Under the pieces are notes generated by a model. That model saw only the letters and a list, made by a program, of their open reading frames with translations, was not told the origin of the DNA and searched no databases. This document shows, piece after piece, positions 40,265 through 47,897 of a DNA stretch of 47,897 nucleotides (the first letter of the stretch is position 1; each line of letters opens with the position of its first letter). Made by a program: the position numbers and the translations under genes. Source of the DNA: a virus; the IMG/VR virus record IMGVR_UViG_3300021165_001226, positions 1 through 47,897 of that record. One strand, 5' to 3'.

Positions 40265-41595
40265 GTTTTCATGTTTTCCAAATCAAAAGATTTCATGTTA
40301 AAATAGTTTTTTCCAATTTTCACAGATGAGCTAAACCCAGAATCGTTTATAATCTTTTGTATTCCCCTTAATGTTTCCAATCCATCTTCTCTGTCAAAAT
40401 CTAATAAGAAAGAATCATACACATATAATACGATTTGCGTTTTCTTCGACTGCAAATATACAATAATTTTACTAATAATGTCAAAAAAATGTTCAACTTC
40501 CATTAATTGTATAACATAAGAGAATAATTTTCCTTTTGTGTAGGAGTAATCATCTTTTAGATTCGATAGTTTTAAAGTTCTTACACAGTATGGAACAATA
40601 ACTTCTTTATCTTGAACCATTTGACTATATATCGAATCCCTATATTTATACAATGCACTAAAGAAAGGAATCTTCTTAGCATCCCCCCTTTCAGAATAAA
40701 TATTAGTGAAAGTGATTTTTTTAGCTTCATCGTATTCTTGCGGGGATATATTATTCTTCTTGAAATACATCTTTGCTAAATACATGTGAACATCTTCTTC
40801 TTCTAATGTATATCCAATGGCCTTTGCAATCAGATATAAATGAAATGACTTAATATCAAATTCCACTAATATCCCTCTATCATGCCTAGAAATGAATCCT
40901 AAGCGATGTTTTTCATCTTTTGGTATTGCACTAAGGTTAATACCATTACATGTCCCTACGGGCCTTCCTGTGGCATTATAGAGCATGTATTTAGGATGTA
41001 GTAAAGATGTTGTTAATTTCTTATTGTAAACTTCATTTATTTGAGGAATGTCAATGCATATTCCATTATCTCTAATATGATTTAAAGATGATAGAATAGA
41101 TGTATATTTTTCAATGACAGATGATTTTTTATCCAATGTGCTTAAATAGGATAGCTGACTATTAAAACATCTTAAGAACATGTAATATGGAATATAGATG
41201 TTATAGGATGTTGATGGATAATAAAATCTTTTGTACTTGGATGTAAAAGAATATAAATCTCCTAAGTATTCTGTATCTCCTTTGTTTAACCAATATAGTA
41301 ATGGGAACTCAGTTGAAAATTTACTGGGGAAATAATAATCAAAGATGTATTTAGATGAAGCTATTACATAATTAAATGATAATAATGTCTGTAATGTCTT
41401 TAATGTTATGTCTGATTTAAATTCTTCATGTTGTAATGCTATTGAATATGACTCATTTGATTTGTAGTCATGTATAAATAACATAGAGAGCCCCTCCGAA
41501 AAATTTGACATATCTTTCGGAATAGGAAACACAAAGGAACCTGAAAAATTAGTTTGGACCTCCCTTAGTTGATCCTCGTTCTCAATAACCATCAT
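40261..41595 (-). CDS. Divergent family A DNA-polymerase-like protein
   Basis: The C-terminal part of this 444-aa protein follows the PolA palm/fingers order. TGRPVGTCNGINLSAIPK (209-226) is the RxSSxxPNLQNIP-like segment. EFDIKSFHLYLIAKAIG is motif A, with catalytic Asp247. YDEAKKITFTNIY is motif B, with Lys292, Phe296 and Tyr300 at the O-helix spacing; the Arg754-equivalent is Tyr288. LYVYDSFLLDF is motif C, with Asp394, and with Tyr and Ser where HDE is usual. Both catalytic Asp are kept. The first 190 residues may be a decayed exonuclease. It is separate from the canonical PolA at 29452. It could be a translesion, primase-like or inactive partner. Confidence 0.7.
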   Translation of the reverse strand: MMVIENEDQLREVQTNFSGSFVFPIPKDMSNFSEGLSMLFIHDYKSNESYSIALQHEEFKSDITLKTLQTLLSFNYVIASSKYIFDYYFPSKFSTEFPLLYWLNKGDTEYLGDLYSFTSKYKRFYYPSTSYNIYIPYYMFLRCFNSQLSYLSTLDKKSSVIEKYTSILSSLNHIRDNGICIDIPQINEVYNKKLTTSLLHPKYMLYNATGRPVGTCNGINLSAIPKDEKHRLGFISRHDRGILVEFDIKSFHLYLIAKAIGYTLEEEDVHMYLAKMYFKKNNISPQEYDEAKKITFTNIYSERGDAKKIPFFSALYKYRDSIYSQMVQDKEVIVPYCVRTLKLSNLKDDYSYTKGKLFSYVIQLMEVEHFFDIISKIIVYLQSKKTQIVLYVYDSFLLDFDREDGLETLRGIQKIINDSGFSSSVKIGKNYFNMKSFDLENMKT

Positions 41596-42100
41596 CTATA
41601 TAAAACTCATTATAATTTACAATAAACCTCTTAAGTCCTGGAAAAGTTGTATCTGCACTTAAAACTTCATTCCTGTTTAATTGCGCTACTTTAACTTTAT
41701 CTCCACGGACTTTCCAATAGATTTCTGCAAATATAAGTCTATTTCTATTATCCTGCAAGTTTTTAGCAGAAAAATAATCATCTTTACTAATTTCTGTTAT
41801 AGATGTTATTGGTTTTATTCGTTTTTGGTAGAAATATCTTTTAAAATAAAGACCTTCTTCTTCTATAACTTCTTTTGTTGGTGTATATGGATTTATGTTA
41901 ATATACTCTACCATGGGCTCCGAACCAAGAGAAGAATATACCCTTCTCTTAAATTCGTACTCTAAAAATAATCTTTTTCTAGTATCCTTCCCGTTTATAC
42001 CTGCGTATGGTATTCTGTTGGTATAAAAATAATATCCTTTATACGGCATGTTATTTTCATCCCATAGAAAACCGCCTTCTGTGTAGAAAAAATTAGCCAT
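41582..42100 (-). CDS. Putative virion/baseplate protein, 172 aa
   Basis: The protein is unrecognised. It is tyrosine-rich, with FLWDENNMPYKGYYFYTNRI at the start. The motif YININPYTPTKEVIEEEGLY, then RYFYQKRI and ITEISKDDYF, resembles small structural proteins of large phages, and the N-terminal strand pattern looks like a tail or baseplate component. It starts immediately before the big baseplate-type gene and overlaps the polymerase-like gene by 14 bases, marking the border between replication and tail modules. Confidence 0.6.
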   Translation of the reverse strand: MANFFYTEGGFLWDENNMPYKGYYFYTNRIPYAGINGKDTRKRLFLEYEFKRRVYSSLGSEPMVEYININPYTPTKEVIEEEGLYFKRYFYQKRIKPITSITEISKDDYFSAKNLQDNRNRLIFAEIYWKVRGDKVKVAQLNRNEVLSADTTFPGLKRFIVNYNEFYIDDGY

Positions 42101-42109
42101 GATTTATTT

Positions 42110-44314
42110 TTAGGGTAATTTAGGTGGTTTAGGTGGGTTGGGTAACTCCGGAAGTTTAAAAGGATTAGTTACGAAATTATTAGGGCGTCCTGGTTGTCCT
42201 ATGAATTGAGTATTAAGGAAAGCTTTAGGAGATTTGGATTTAGTGACATTCCCTCCGGAAACTAAGCCACCCGAGCCACCTGTGCCACCTCCTCCTCCTA
42301 ATATAGATGTTCCTGAAGGTATTGCAGTGCAGATAGACTCTAACTCCGTTTGCCAATCTTGACCTTCTACTACATGATGTACTCTAGTGACTACAAATGC
42401 TATGTTTCTACCTACAGTAAAACTAGTAGGTACCGTATTACTATTTATATGATGCCCTATTCTCCATCCTCCTACTCCATCCATCTTTACATTCATTTTC
42501 ATTAACCACAAATACTGATTATTACTTATCAAGCTATCTGTTGATTGAGCTCTAAGACACGTAGCTAATAAGTTTCTAGCTCCATCACAAGTTTCTTCAC
42601 TATACTTTGTTCTAGGCATTAAGTCGTTATAGTAATTATCCATTAGTTTTTTCGCTATATTTCTAATTGCGTCTTGTCCTGTTTCAAACCCGTCGCTAAA
42701 ATTACCTTCACTTACTGCATGAGCTGTTCTAGATGTATTAAATATTGTTTTAACTAAAGAAGCATGTAAATCTGTAGAGGGCAGTTCGGCGCTTATGTTT
42801 AATTCTCTAGTAGAGCCGTCTCCATTAATCGTATCAAATTGCCATACATTGAAATCCTCATTTACAAAAGTTGCGGGTACAATTCTTAATACCCTGTGTT
42901 CTGATAGGTTGTCATTATCTTGCCCTCCATCATCTTGAACTAAAGTTAGCTGAACAAAACCTCCTGTACATTGGCTAATAACAGTGAATAAATTTTTTAA
43001 AAACATATCTACTCTTAGATAAGCCTCGTCTATAAAATCATTTTTTATATTATTTCCTGGATCTCCTTTGCGTGTAGTATGCATGGTAGATTTAATAGCA
43101 TCATATACTGTATTTCTATGTATTAATATTTTTCTATAATCAATATATGACGCATAGTGAGATTTGATTCCGTCAATACTACCTCCTGTAAGTGTCTCGT
43201 AATTTTTTCCCTCTGATCTGTTATTTTTATTCGTATAGTTTCCCGCTTGACCTCCTAGTATTAATATTTTTTTAGGGTCACAAGACCTAACTATACTCCC
43301 ATATAGAGAAGAACAACGAGGCTTTTCAGGAAAACCTATAAAGACATCTTTTACTTTTGAATCCGGTACGCATCCATTTCTATAAAAGGGTTCCAAAGCA
43401 AATTCATTTATTATTCTATCAACAACATACTGTAAAGTATAGAACTCATCAGTAGTTGTTTGAGCCGTTGGTATTTCCGTAGGGTCTGGACTTAATTCAT
43501 TTCCTTCTATTGGTTGATACACTACTATATCCGATTTTGTAATACCGCCTCTGAAATTTAAATACTTTATACCAAATTGTACTTTCCCCTCATAATTATT
43601 TTTTCTAGAATACGGAATTATTTCACCGTCTCCGATAGAATCTGTTAGAGTAGCACCTGATTTTTGAGCATCATATAACATAAGTTCATAATAACCAGAT
43701 ACCTGCCCCTCTTCGACGTCATTGTTAAAAGATTTATTGTTTTGGTATTTTAAATCAGATCGCTCCCATAGTCCAGATAATCCAATATCCATTGTAGAAA
43801 ATACTTCTCCTGGACCTATGGCTTCAAAAGATAATTGATAATAGTTCTCATTAGTTGTATGCCAAGTTCCATAAGCAATAAAGCACCCCTTGACTGTATA
43901 GGATGGACAACCGTCAAAAGGAGCAGCATAGCCCATCGTTATTGACAACTGATTTTTAGGGTCATTTATACAAAAAACTTCCGAGTATCTTATAAAATCA
44001 GACATAGTATAAACTTCTATGGTTCCTCTAATTCTCATAGATAAATTAACAAGAGATGCGTCGTTTCCTATTCTTTCTATTTCCGCTCTTATTAAATTAG
44101 GCCTAGGTTTTAATGAATTAGGATTGTAAGTTTCATTAAAAGTATCTTCTAAAGTAGATACTGTTATACCTTGTTTTTTTATAGTACAGAATGCTGTATT
44201 ACGTGTTTTCGGTTTAAAATAATCAACAGTATTACCCTTTGAGTAAAGTCCACTTCGAGATCCTAAAACGTTTTTTACTGTATCCGGTATAGGTCTTCTA
44301 AAAGGAGGTGCCAT
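42110..44314 (-). CDS. Large virion/baseplate protein, 734 aa
   Basis: The protein begins MAPPFRRPIPDTVKNVLGSR and is beta-rich throughout, with a central segment of many Tyr, Gly and Asn residues, an LRIRGTIEVYTMSDFIRYSE region and a C-terminal Gly-rich stretch (TSILGGGGGTGGSGGLVSGG) followed by a Pro-rich tail (KLPELPNPPKPPKLP). Large size, beta content, and position among a gp53-like protein and a tape-measure gene support a tail hub or baseplate role. The flexible Gly/Pro end may link to another tail part. A family name cannot be given from sequence alone. Confidence 0.65.
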   Translation of the reverse strand: MAPPFRRPIPDTVKNVLGSRSGLYSKGNTVDYFKPKTRNTAFCTIKKQGITVSTLEDTFNETYNPNSLKPRPNLIRAEIERIGNDASLVNLSMRIRGTIEVYTMSDFIRYSEVFCINDPKNQLSITMGYAAPFDGCPSYTVKGCFIAYGTWHTTNENYYQLSFEAIGPGEVFSTMDIGLSGLWERSDLKYQNNKSFNNDVEEGQVSGYYELMLYDAQKSGATLTDSIGDGEIIPYSRKNNYEGKVQFGIKYLNFRGGITKSDIVVYQPIEGNELSPDPTEIPTAQTTTDEFYTLQYVVDRIINEFALEPFYRNGCVPDSKVKDVFIGFPEKPRCSSLYGSIVRSCDPKKILILGGQAGNYTNKNNRSEGKNYETLTGGSIDGIKSHYASYIDYRKILIHRNTVYDAIKSTMHTTRKGDPGNNIKNDFIDEAYLRVDMFLKNLFTVISQCTGGFVQLTLVQDDGGQDNDNLSEHRVLRIVPATFVNEDFNVWQFDTINGDGSTRELNISAELPSTDLHASLVKTIFNTSRTAHAVSEGNFSDGFETGQDAIRNIAKKLMDNYYNDLMPRTKYSEETCDGARNLLATCLRAQSTDSLISNNQYLWLMKMNVKMDGVGGWRIGHHINSNTVPTSFTVGRNIAFVVTRVHHVVEGQDWQTELESICTAIPSGTSILGGGGGTGGSGGLVSGGNVTKSKSPKAFLNTQFIGQPGRPNNFVTNPFKLPELPNPPKPPKLP

Positions 44315-44615
44315 TTATTGCTTCTTTTTTTAAATTTTCTAATTCTAGCATATCTAAGGGGTATGGTATTCTAAGTCTAATCCCAACTGGAGGTATAATA
44401 GTTCCTTTACCTATGTCGTTTTCATTTGCTATTACCCACCAATATCTAGAATCTCCATAATAATCATTAGCTAATAAGTCTAGCCTATCACCAGATTTAG
44501 CATATATAAAAAAATCACTAGTTTTAAAAGGTATCTTGTAATAATACGTGGTGCTATACCTTCTAACGCCAGATTCTTCTCTTATTATATTTGTTATATC
44601 TTCGTATCTATTCAT
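44298..44615 (-). CDS. LysM/gp53-like baseplate wedge protein
   Basis: The start is taken at the ATG complementary to 44613-44615 (MNRYEDITNIIREESG), which shares a base with the stop of the preceding gene (TAATG). The 105-aa product ends with the phage LysM/gp53 pattern YAKSGDRLDLLANDYYGDSR followed by YWWVIANENDIGKGTIIPPV and GIRLRIPYP. In T4 this domain links baseplate wedges. It overlaps the large virion gene by 17 bases. This is one of the clearest structural markers that the phage has a contractile-type tail. Confidence 0.85.
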   Translation of the reverse strand: MNRYEDITNIIREESGVRRYSTTYYYKIPFKTSDFFIYAKSGDRLDLLANDYYGDSRYWWVIANENDIGKGTIIPPVGIRLRIPYPLDMLELENLKKEAINGTSF

Positions 44616-45448
44616 TATCCAAAAAAGTTTGATGCTACTTGAGGTTTTCTTTTGCCTATATACCCTATCTCCATAGAAACATTGGTAATCATAGGTAATT
44701 CCCTTTCCTCGTCCCACACTATTTGTGAATTATCCCAATCGAAAGTTAATCCTTTTATGTAACCAATTTCTTCTGTATATAGTTTACCTATACTGAACTT
44801 AACATAAGATCCAACATAGGGTCCGTTATATACAGGAAGTGCTAGTTTTGATAATTCATTAAGTTGAGAAGTTACGTGATTTATACTTATACCTGAAGTA
44901 ATAGAAGGGTACGTTATATTAGCTACTTTTGTAGATAAGGTAGATGTTTTAGAAGCATCGTTTAAGTTTGTGGCTACATCTCTTGTAGCATATTCGGTAC
45001 CTGTTTCTCTTTGTATTGCCCCTCCTATTATCTTATCGGATAATTTGTTTACGCTAGGATCTGATAAAATTCTAGACCTCTCTACTCCTGAAATGAAGCG
45101 ATTACTAGATTTATTAGCTAATTCTCTATCTAAAGAAATTTCGTTTGCTTCAAGTCTAGGATTTACTTCGCTTTCTACTGCAACCGTAAAGGACAGGGAT
45201 ATAGTTCTGCTAAAGCTCTTATATAAAATTTTTGCATCTGCTCGTCCTATATCTAGTCTTTCATCCCATTCCGGGCTAGAGGAGTCTGATATATTATTTA
45301 TATAGGCCATTAATACTATAGTCACCCCATTGCTAACTGAACCCGCAGATATTCTCTGGAATTTGAAAGTAAATGGTTTTTTTCTCTCTCTTATAGAGAG
45401 GCTACCTGGTGGTGTGGCATTAAATAAAGATTTTGCGTCTAAAGGCAT
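44615..45448 (-). CDS. Tail/baseplate structural protein, 277 aa
   Basis: The 277-aa protein begins MPLDAKSLFNATPPGSLSIR and has an extended beta region followed by Ser/Thr-rich middle. It ends with YIKGLTFDWDNSQIVWDEER, ELPMITNVSMEIGYIGKRKP. This ending (W.....ELPM...VS...IG.IGK.KP) is a recurring C-terminal feature of phage tail proteins that bind LysM or tube-associated partners. Its stop overlaps the start of the gp53-like gene. The role is inferred from the module: baseplate or tail-tube initiator. Confidence 0.7.
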   Translation of the reverse strand: MPLDAKSLFNATPPGSLSIRERKKPFTFKFQRISAGSVSNGVTIVLMAYINNISDSSSPEWDERLDIGRADAKILYKSFSRTISLSFTVAVESEVNPRLEANEISLDRELANKSSNRFISGVERSRILSDPSVNKLSDKIIGGAIQRETGTEYATRDVATNLNDASKTSTLSTKVANITYPSITSGISINHVTSQLNELSKLALPVYNGPYVGSYVKFSIGKLYTEEIGYIKGLTFDWDNSQIVWDEERELPMITNVSMEIGYIGKRKPQVASNFFG

Positions 45449-45457
45449 GATTTTATT

Positions 45458-47897
45458 TTATGGTGAACTTTCTTTTCTGAGAGTACTTTTTACTTGTCTC
45501 CTTCCTTCGTCATTAAAAAAGGCTAAAGCTGGCTGATTTAATCTTTTTATCATTTCCTGCATTAATTTCGTTTGTTCTTGAGCTTCTTTTATTAGAGCAT
45601 CATCCGTTTTTTCTTTTTCTTTAAGAGTATTTTGCAACATAGCGCTAGCCGCTACACTTTTACTTGTAGTATTAACTATTACAGATTCTCTAGCTGTATT
45701 TGATGTCATTCCGTAATTAGGAGAAATAGTTGACAAACTATTTGTAGGTGATTTAAAAGTAGTAGGAGTCATATCAACCATAGAGGTCTCTACAGGAGTT
45801 CCTATTGGTTTTTGTTTATTTAAAGTTGATGATATACCACCTCCTCCTGTCATTCCACTCGAAGTATATGATTGAAGGTTAAATGAAGAAGAAGATGAAG
45901 GTTTATTACTAAAAAATGAATCAGTAATAGAAGTAGATGCTTTATATCCTAAATATCCTGCTATCATTGATACTAAAAGTCCTACACCACCTCCTACTAA
46001 AGAACCTAATCCCGGAGCTATCATTGTTCCAACCGCAGTTCCTAAAGCAACAGCTCCTAAACCACTGAAAGCACCTGCTGTTGCCGAAACACCTGATTGA
46101 GCAACGGATTGCCCCTGTTCTCTCCTATTTAAATAATCTAATACTCCAAAAACCGCTGTCATTGCCCCAGCTTGTTTAATTGTATTTTTAGCAATTGATT
46201 TATAATCTAAACTTTTTGCACTACTTATAATAGTTTTTAAAAGGCTAGGTTTAACTTGCGGTATTGTAGGTTTTGTAGGTAAATTAGGTGGTCTTCCGGC
46301 ATTTGCAGGTTTTGTAGGTAAATTAGGTGGTCTTCCGGCATTTGTAGAGCCTGGTATATTAGTGGTTCCGCCTGGTATATTGGTTCCGCTTGGTATACCT
46401 AAACCGCCTCCTAGAGGTATAACATACATAGGATTTGTCTTTGTTCCTAATGTTCCTGTTAATGTGTCAATACCTCCTCTTACTTTACCTACAACTTCTC
46501 CAAGTTTACCTCTTATACTTCCTCCTAACTTACCTCTCAAGAGTTTTAAGATGTGTCCTCCCATGACATTAGCCATCAATAATCCGCCCGCTCCCATGAG
46601 TCCCATCTTAATCATAGTAGGTGCCGCTAAACCCTTTCCCTCTTTTTCGCCTTTTTCATTAGCTCCAGTTATACCACCTACGAATGATTTTACAATCCCT
46701 GCTAATCTATTTATGGCACCCGCTAATAAATCAACTACAGGTACTACAGCTTCTAAAACAGGAGCTAAAGCATATCTAAATGATACTGACAGTTTTTCTA
46801 TGGATGTATTATACCTTTCGGCAGCTTGTACTTTATTTAATTCTGTTCTGTAAAGTTCATCATTTGTTCCTGCTATTTTTCTCAAATAGTCATCATGTTT
46901 CATGGCCAATTCCAAATCCTCGGAATTACTCAGTTTTATTTTTTCTCGGAGATATAAACTTCTCTCTAATTCAGATACTTCAAGACCCAAAGCATTTGCA
47001 GATAATTGCCTCTGTGCAAAATCTTGGCTTTGAAATCCTTCATACCCTCCCGGAATGGCATTCATCATTTGTGTCATAGCTCCGGCAACATCATCCTGTA
47101 AAAGCAATTCTCTAGCTTTTCCAATATCAACATGCGTTCCTAATGCTACAGATGCTTCAACTTCTGCTGTAATGCTTTGCTCAAATGACAATAGATGCTG
47201 TGTCATTTTAGATGCCTTCTGAAAATTTAATCCTAAGTTTTTTACTTGTATATTAGTTTCAATTAAATTTCTATGAGCAGATTTAGAATCTTTATTAATC
47301 TTAGAAAAATATTTTGATGCAAATTCAGCATTTTGGGCTATATCATCTACTATGGATTGGGGGGAAAAGCCTCTTTTATCTGCAAGTTCTAGTGATGCAG
47401 TCATGACATTATTAGCCTCAGTATCACTCGCCCCTTTCATTCTTAAATTCTCATAAAATGCACCGGCAGATTCTACAGACAATCCTATATTTTTTGCATT
47501 GTCAGCTATGGCAGATAATGCTTTATCATTTGTTCTTAATAAAATGCCAGAATCTCCTAGAATGCCTTTTTGAGCATCCATAACATCTCTTAAGCTAGCA
47601 TGTAAATTTTCAAATTGAGTTTGAGCATTCATAGCATTTTTAAACATCTCATAGGATTGTCTATTTGATGTTCCTAATTCTGCTGCTATTTCCTTTATTT
47701 GAGTATTTACTTTTTGAGCTGCATTAAAAATTGTTTTACCTAAAAGTATCCCTATGGTTGTTAATCCTGCTACTATAACGGTGAAGGGAGATATCTTAAA
47801 CATCTCTGATATTGCTTTTTTCATACCTTTAAACGCACTACCCGAGTTTGCGTATTCTAAATCAAATTCTTCGTACCCTTTTCGTAAAGTTTCTAAA
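45458..47897 (-). CDS. Tail tape-measure protein (partial, open at right edge)
   Basis: The reading frame runs to the last base of the window without a stop, so the gene continues beyond it. An internal ATG at 47824 is probably not the start, since the 24 codons upstream (LETLRKGYEEFDLEYANSGS...) are also protein-like. The visible 800+ residues are helical at the N-terminal side (coiled, Ala/Gln/Lys-rich). Gly/Ala-rich hydrophobic segments follow (GAFSGLGAVALGTAVGTMIA and GGGVGLLVSMIAGYLG), with a Pro-rich repeat and a charged C-terminal tail. This layout is typical of phage tape-measure proteins, which set tail length. It ends 9 bases before the next tail gene. Confidence 0.85.
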   Translation of the reverse strand, partial: LETLRKGYEEFDLEYANSGSAFKGMKKAISEMFKISPFTVIVAGLTTIGILLGKTIFNAAQKVNTQIKEIAAELGTSNRQSYEMFKNAMNAQTQFENLHASLRDVMDAQKGILGDSGILLRTNDKALSAIADNAKNIGLSVESAGAFYENLRMKGASDTEANNVMTASLELADKRGFSPQSIVDDIAQNAEFASKYFSKINKDSKSAHRNLIETNIQVKNLGLNFQKASKMTQHLLSFEQSITAEVEASVALGTHVDIGKARELLLQDDVAGAMTQMMNAIPGGYEGFQSQDFAQRQLSANALGLEVSELERSLYLREKIKLSNSEDLELAMKHDDYLRKIAGTNDELYRTELNKVQAAERYNTSIEKLSVSFRYALAPVLEAVVPVVDLLAGAINRLAGIVKSFVGGITGANEKGEKEGKGLAAPTMIKMGLMGAGGLLMANVMGGHILKLLRGKLGGSIRGKLGEVVGKVRGGIDTLTGTLGTKTNPMYVIPLGGGLGIPSGTNIPGGTTNIPGSTNAGRPPNLPTKPANAGRPPNLPTKPTIPQVKPSLLKTIISSAKSLDYKSIAKNTIKQAGAMTAVFGVLDYLNRREQGQSVAQSGVSATAGAFSGLGAVALGTAVGTMIAPGLGSLVGGGVGLLVSMIAGYLGYKASTSITDSFFSNKPSSSSSFNLQSYTSSGMTGGGGISSTLNKQKPIGTPVETSMVDMTPTTFKSPTNSLSTISPNYGMTSNTARESVIVNTTSKSVAASAMLQNTLKEKEKTDDALIKEAQEQTKLMQEMIKRLNQPALAFFNDEGRRQVKSTLRKESSP
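46270..46347 (-). repeat. 39-bp tandem repeat in tape-measure gene
   Basis: Two 39-base units, 46270-46308 and 46309-46347, are identical except for one base. They encode the 13-residue repeat N-A-G-R-P-P-N-L-P-T-K-P-(A/T). The repeat lies in a Pro/Gly-rich linker and probably arose by recent tandem duplication. Confidence 0.85.

Noticed and set aside
46362-46853. 163-codon plus-strand frame opposite the tape-measure gene
   Set aside because: It is an antisense shadow of a Gly/Pro-rich coding stretch; the minus frame has clear tape-measure character.

Overview
The window looks like part of a large tailed-phage genome (myovirus-like, probably infecting Bacteroidota). The phage calls rest on a tape-measure protein open at the right edge, baseplate-type genes, and a phage replication module: family A DNA polymerase, RecA/UvsX, DnaB-type helicase, FEN-like exonuclease, gp32-like SSB, NrdA and NrdB. 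The host inference rests on two things. Shine-Dalgarno sequences are essentially absent, with A/T-rich leaders before the starts instead. Two sites also match the Bacteroidota promoter pattern TTG-N19/20-TANNTTTG. No host gene or integration gene was recognised.

Layout. 1-990 is non-coding, repeat-rich and nearly free of G in its middle on the + strand. 1025-1918 (minus) holds three small genes separated by strong hairpins, ending at a classic terminator. 1919-2765 is a second non-coding divergent region with candidate promoters. 2766-7978 (plus) carries a methyltransferase-like protein, small membrane or secreted proteins, a Met(CAT) tRNA, a MazG-like pyrophosphohydrolase, a membrane-anchored glucosaminidase-like enzyme and a subtilisin-like protease. 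At 7978/7979 the plus run meets a minus-strand run that continues to the right edge (about 40 kb).

The minus run, read left to right on the map, has four blocks. (a) 7979-12926: a 2OG-Fe(II) oxygenase, small unknown genes, an HNH protein, a PAS-like membrane protein and two basic phage proteins. (b) 12941-28174: a tightly overlapping island of about ten glycosyltransferase-like proteins and two methyltransferase-like proteins, with a NUMOD4-HNH endonuclease and three unknown proteins. (c) 28193-41595: the replication and nucleotide module. (d) 41582-47897: tail/baseplate genes ending in a tape-measure gene cut by the window edge.

The most unusual items are the large sugar-transfer island inside a phage late/replication run, and a second, highly divergent family-A-polymerase-like protein (40261-41595). 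The latter keeps both catalytic aspartates but has altered motif B and C residues, alongside a complete canonical PolA. Also notable are a zinc-ribbon/glycosyltransferase fusion, a phage PAS-domain membrane protein, and paired non-coding regions with opposite strand skew. All functions are inferred from sequence motifs read by eye; no database search was run.
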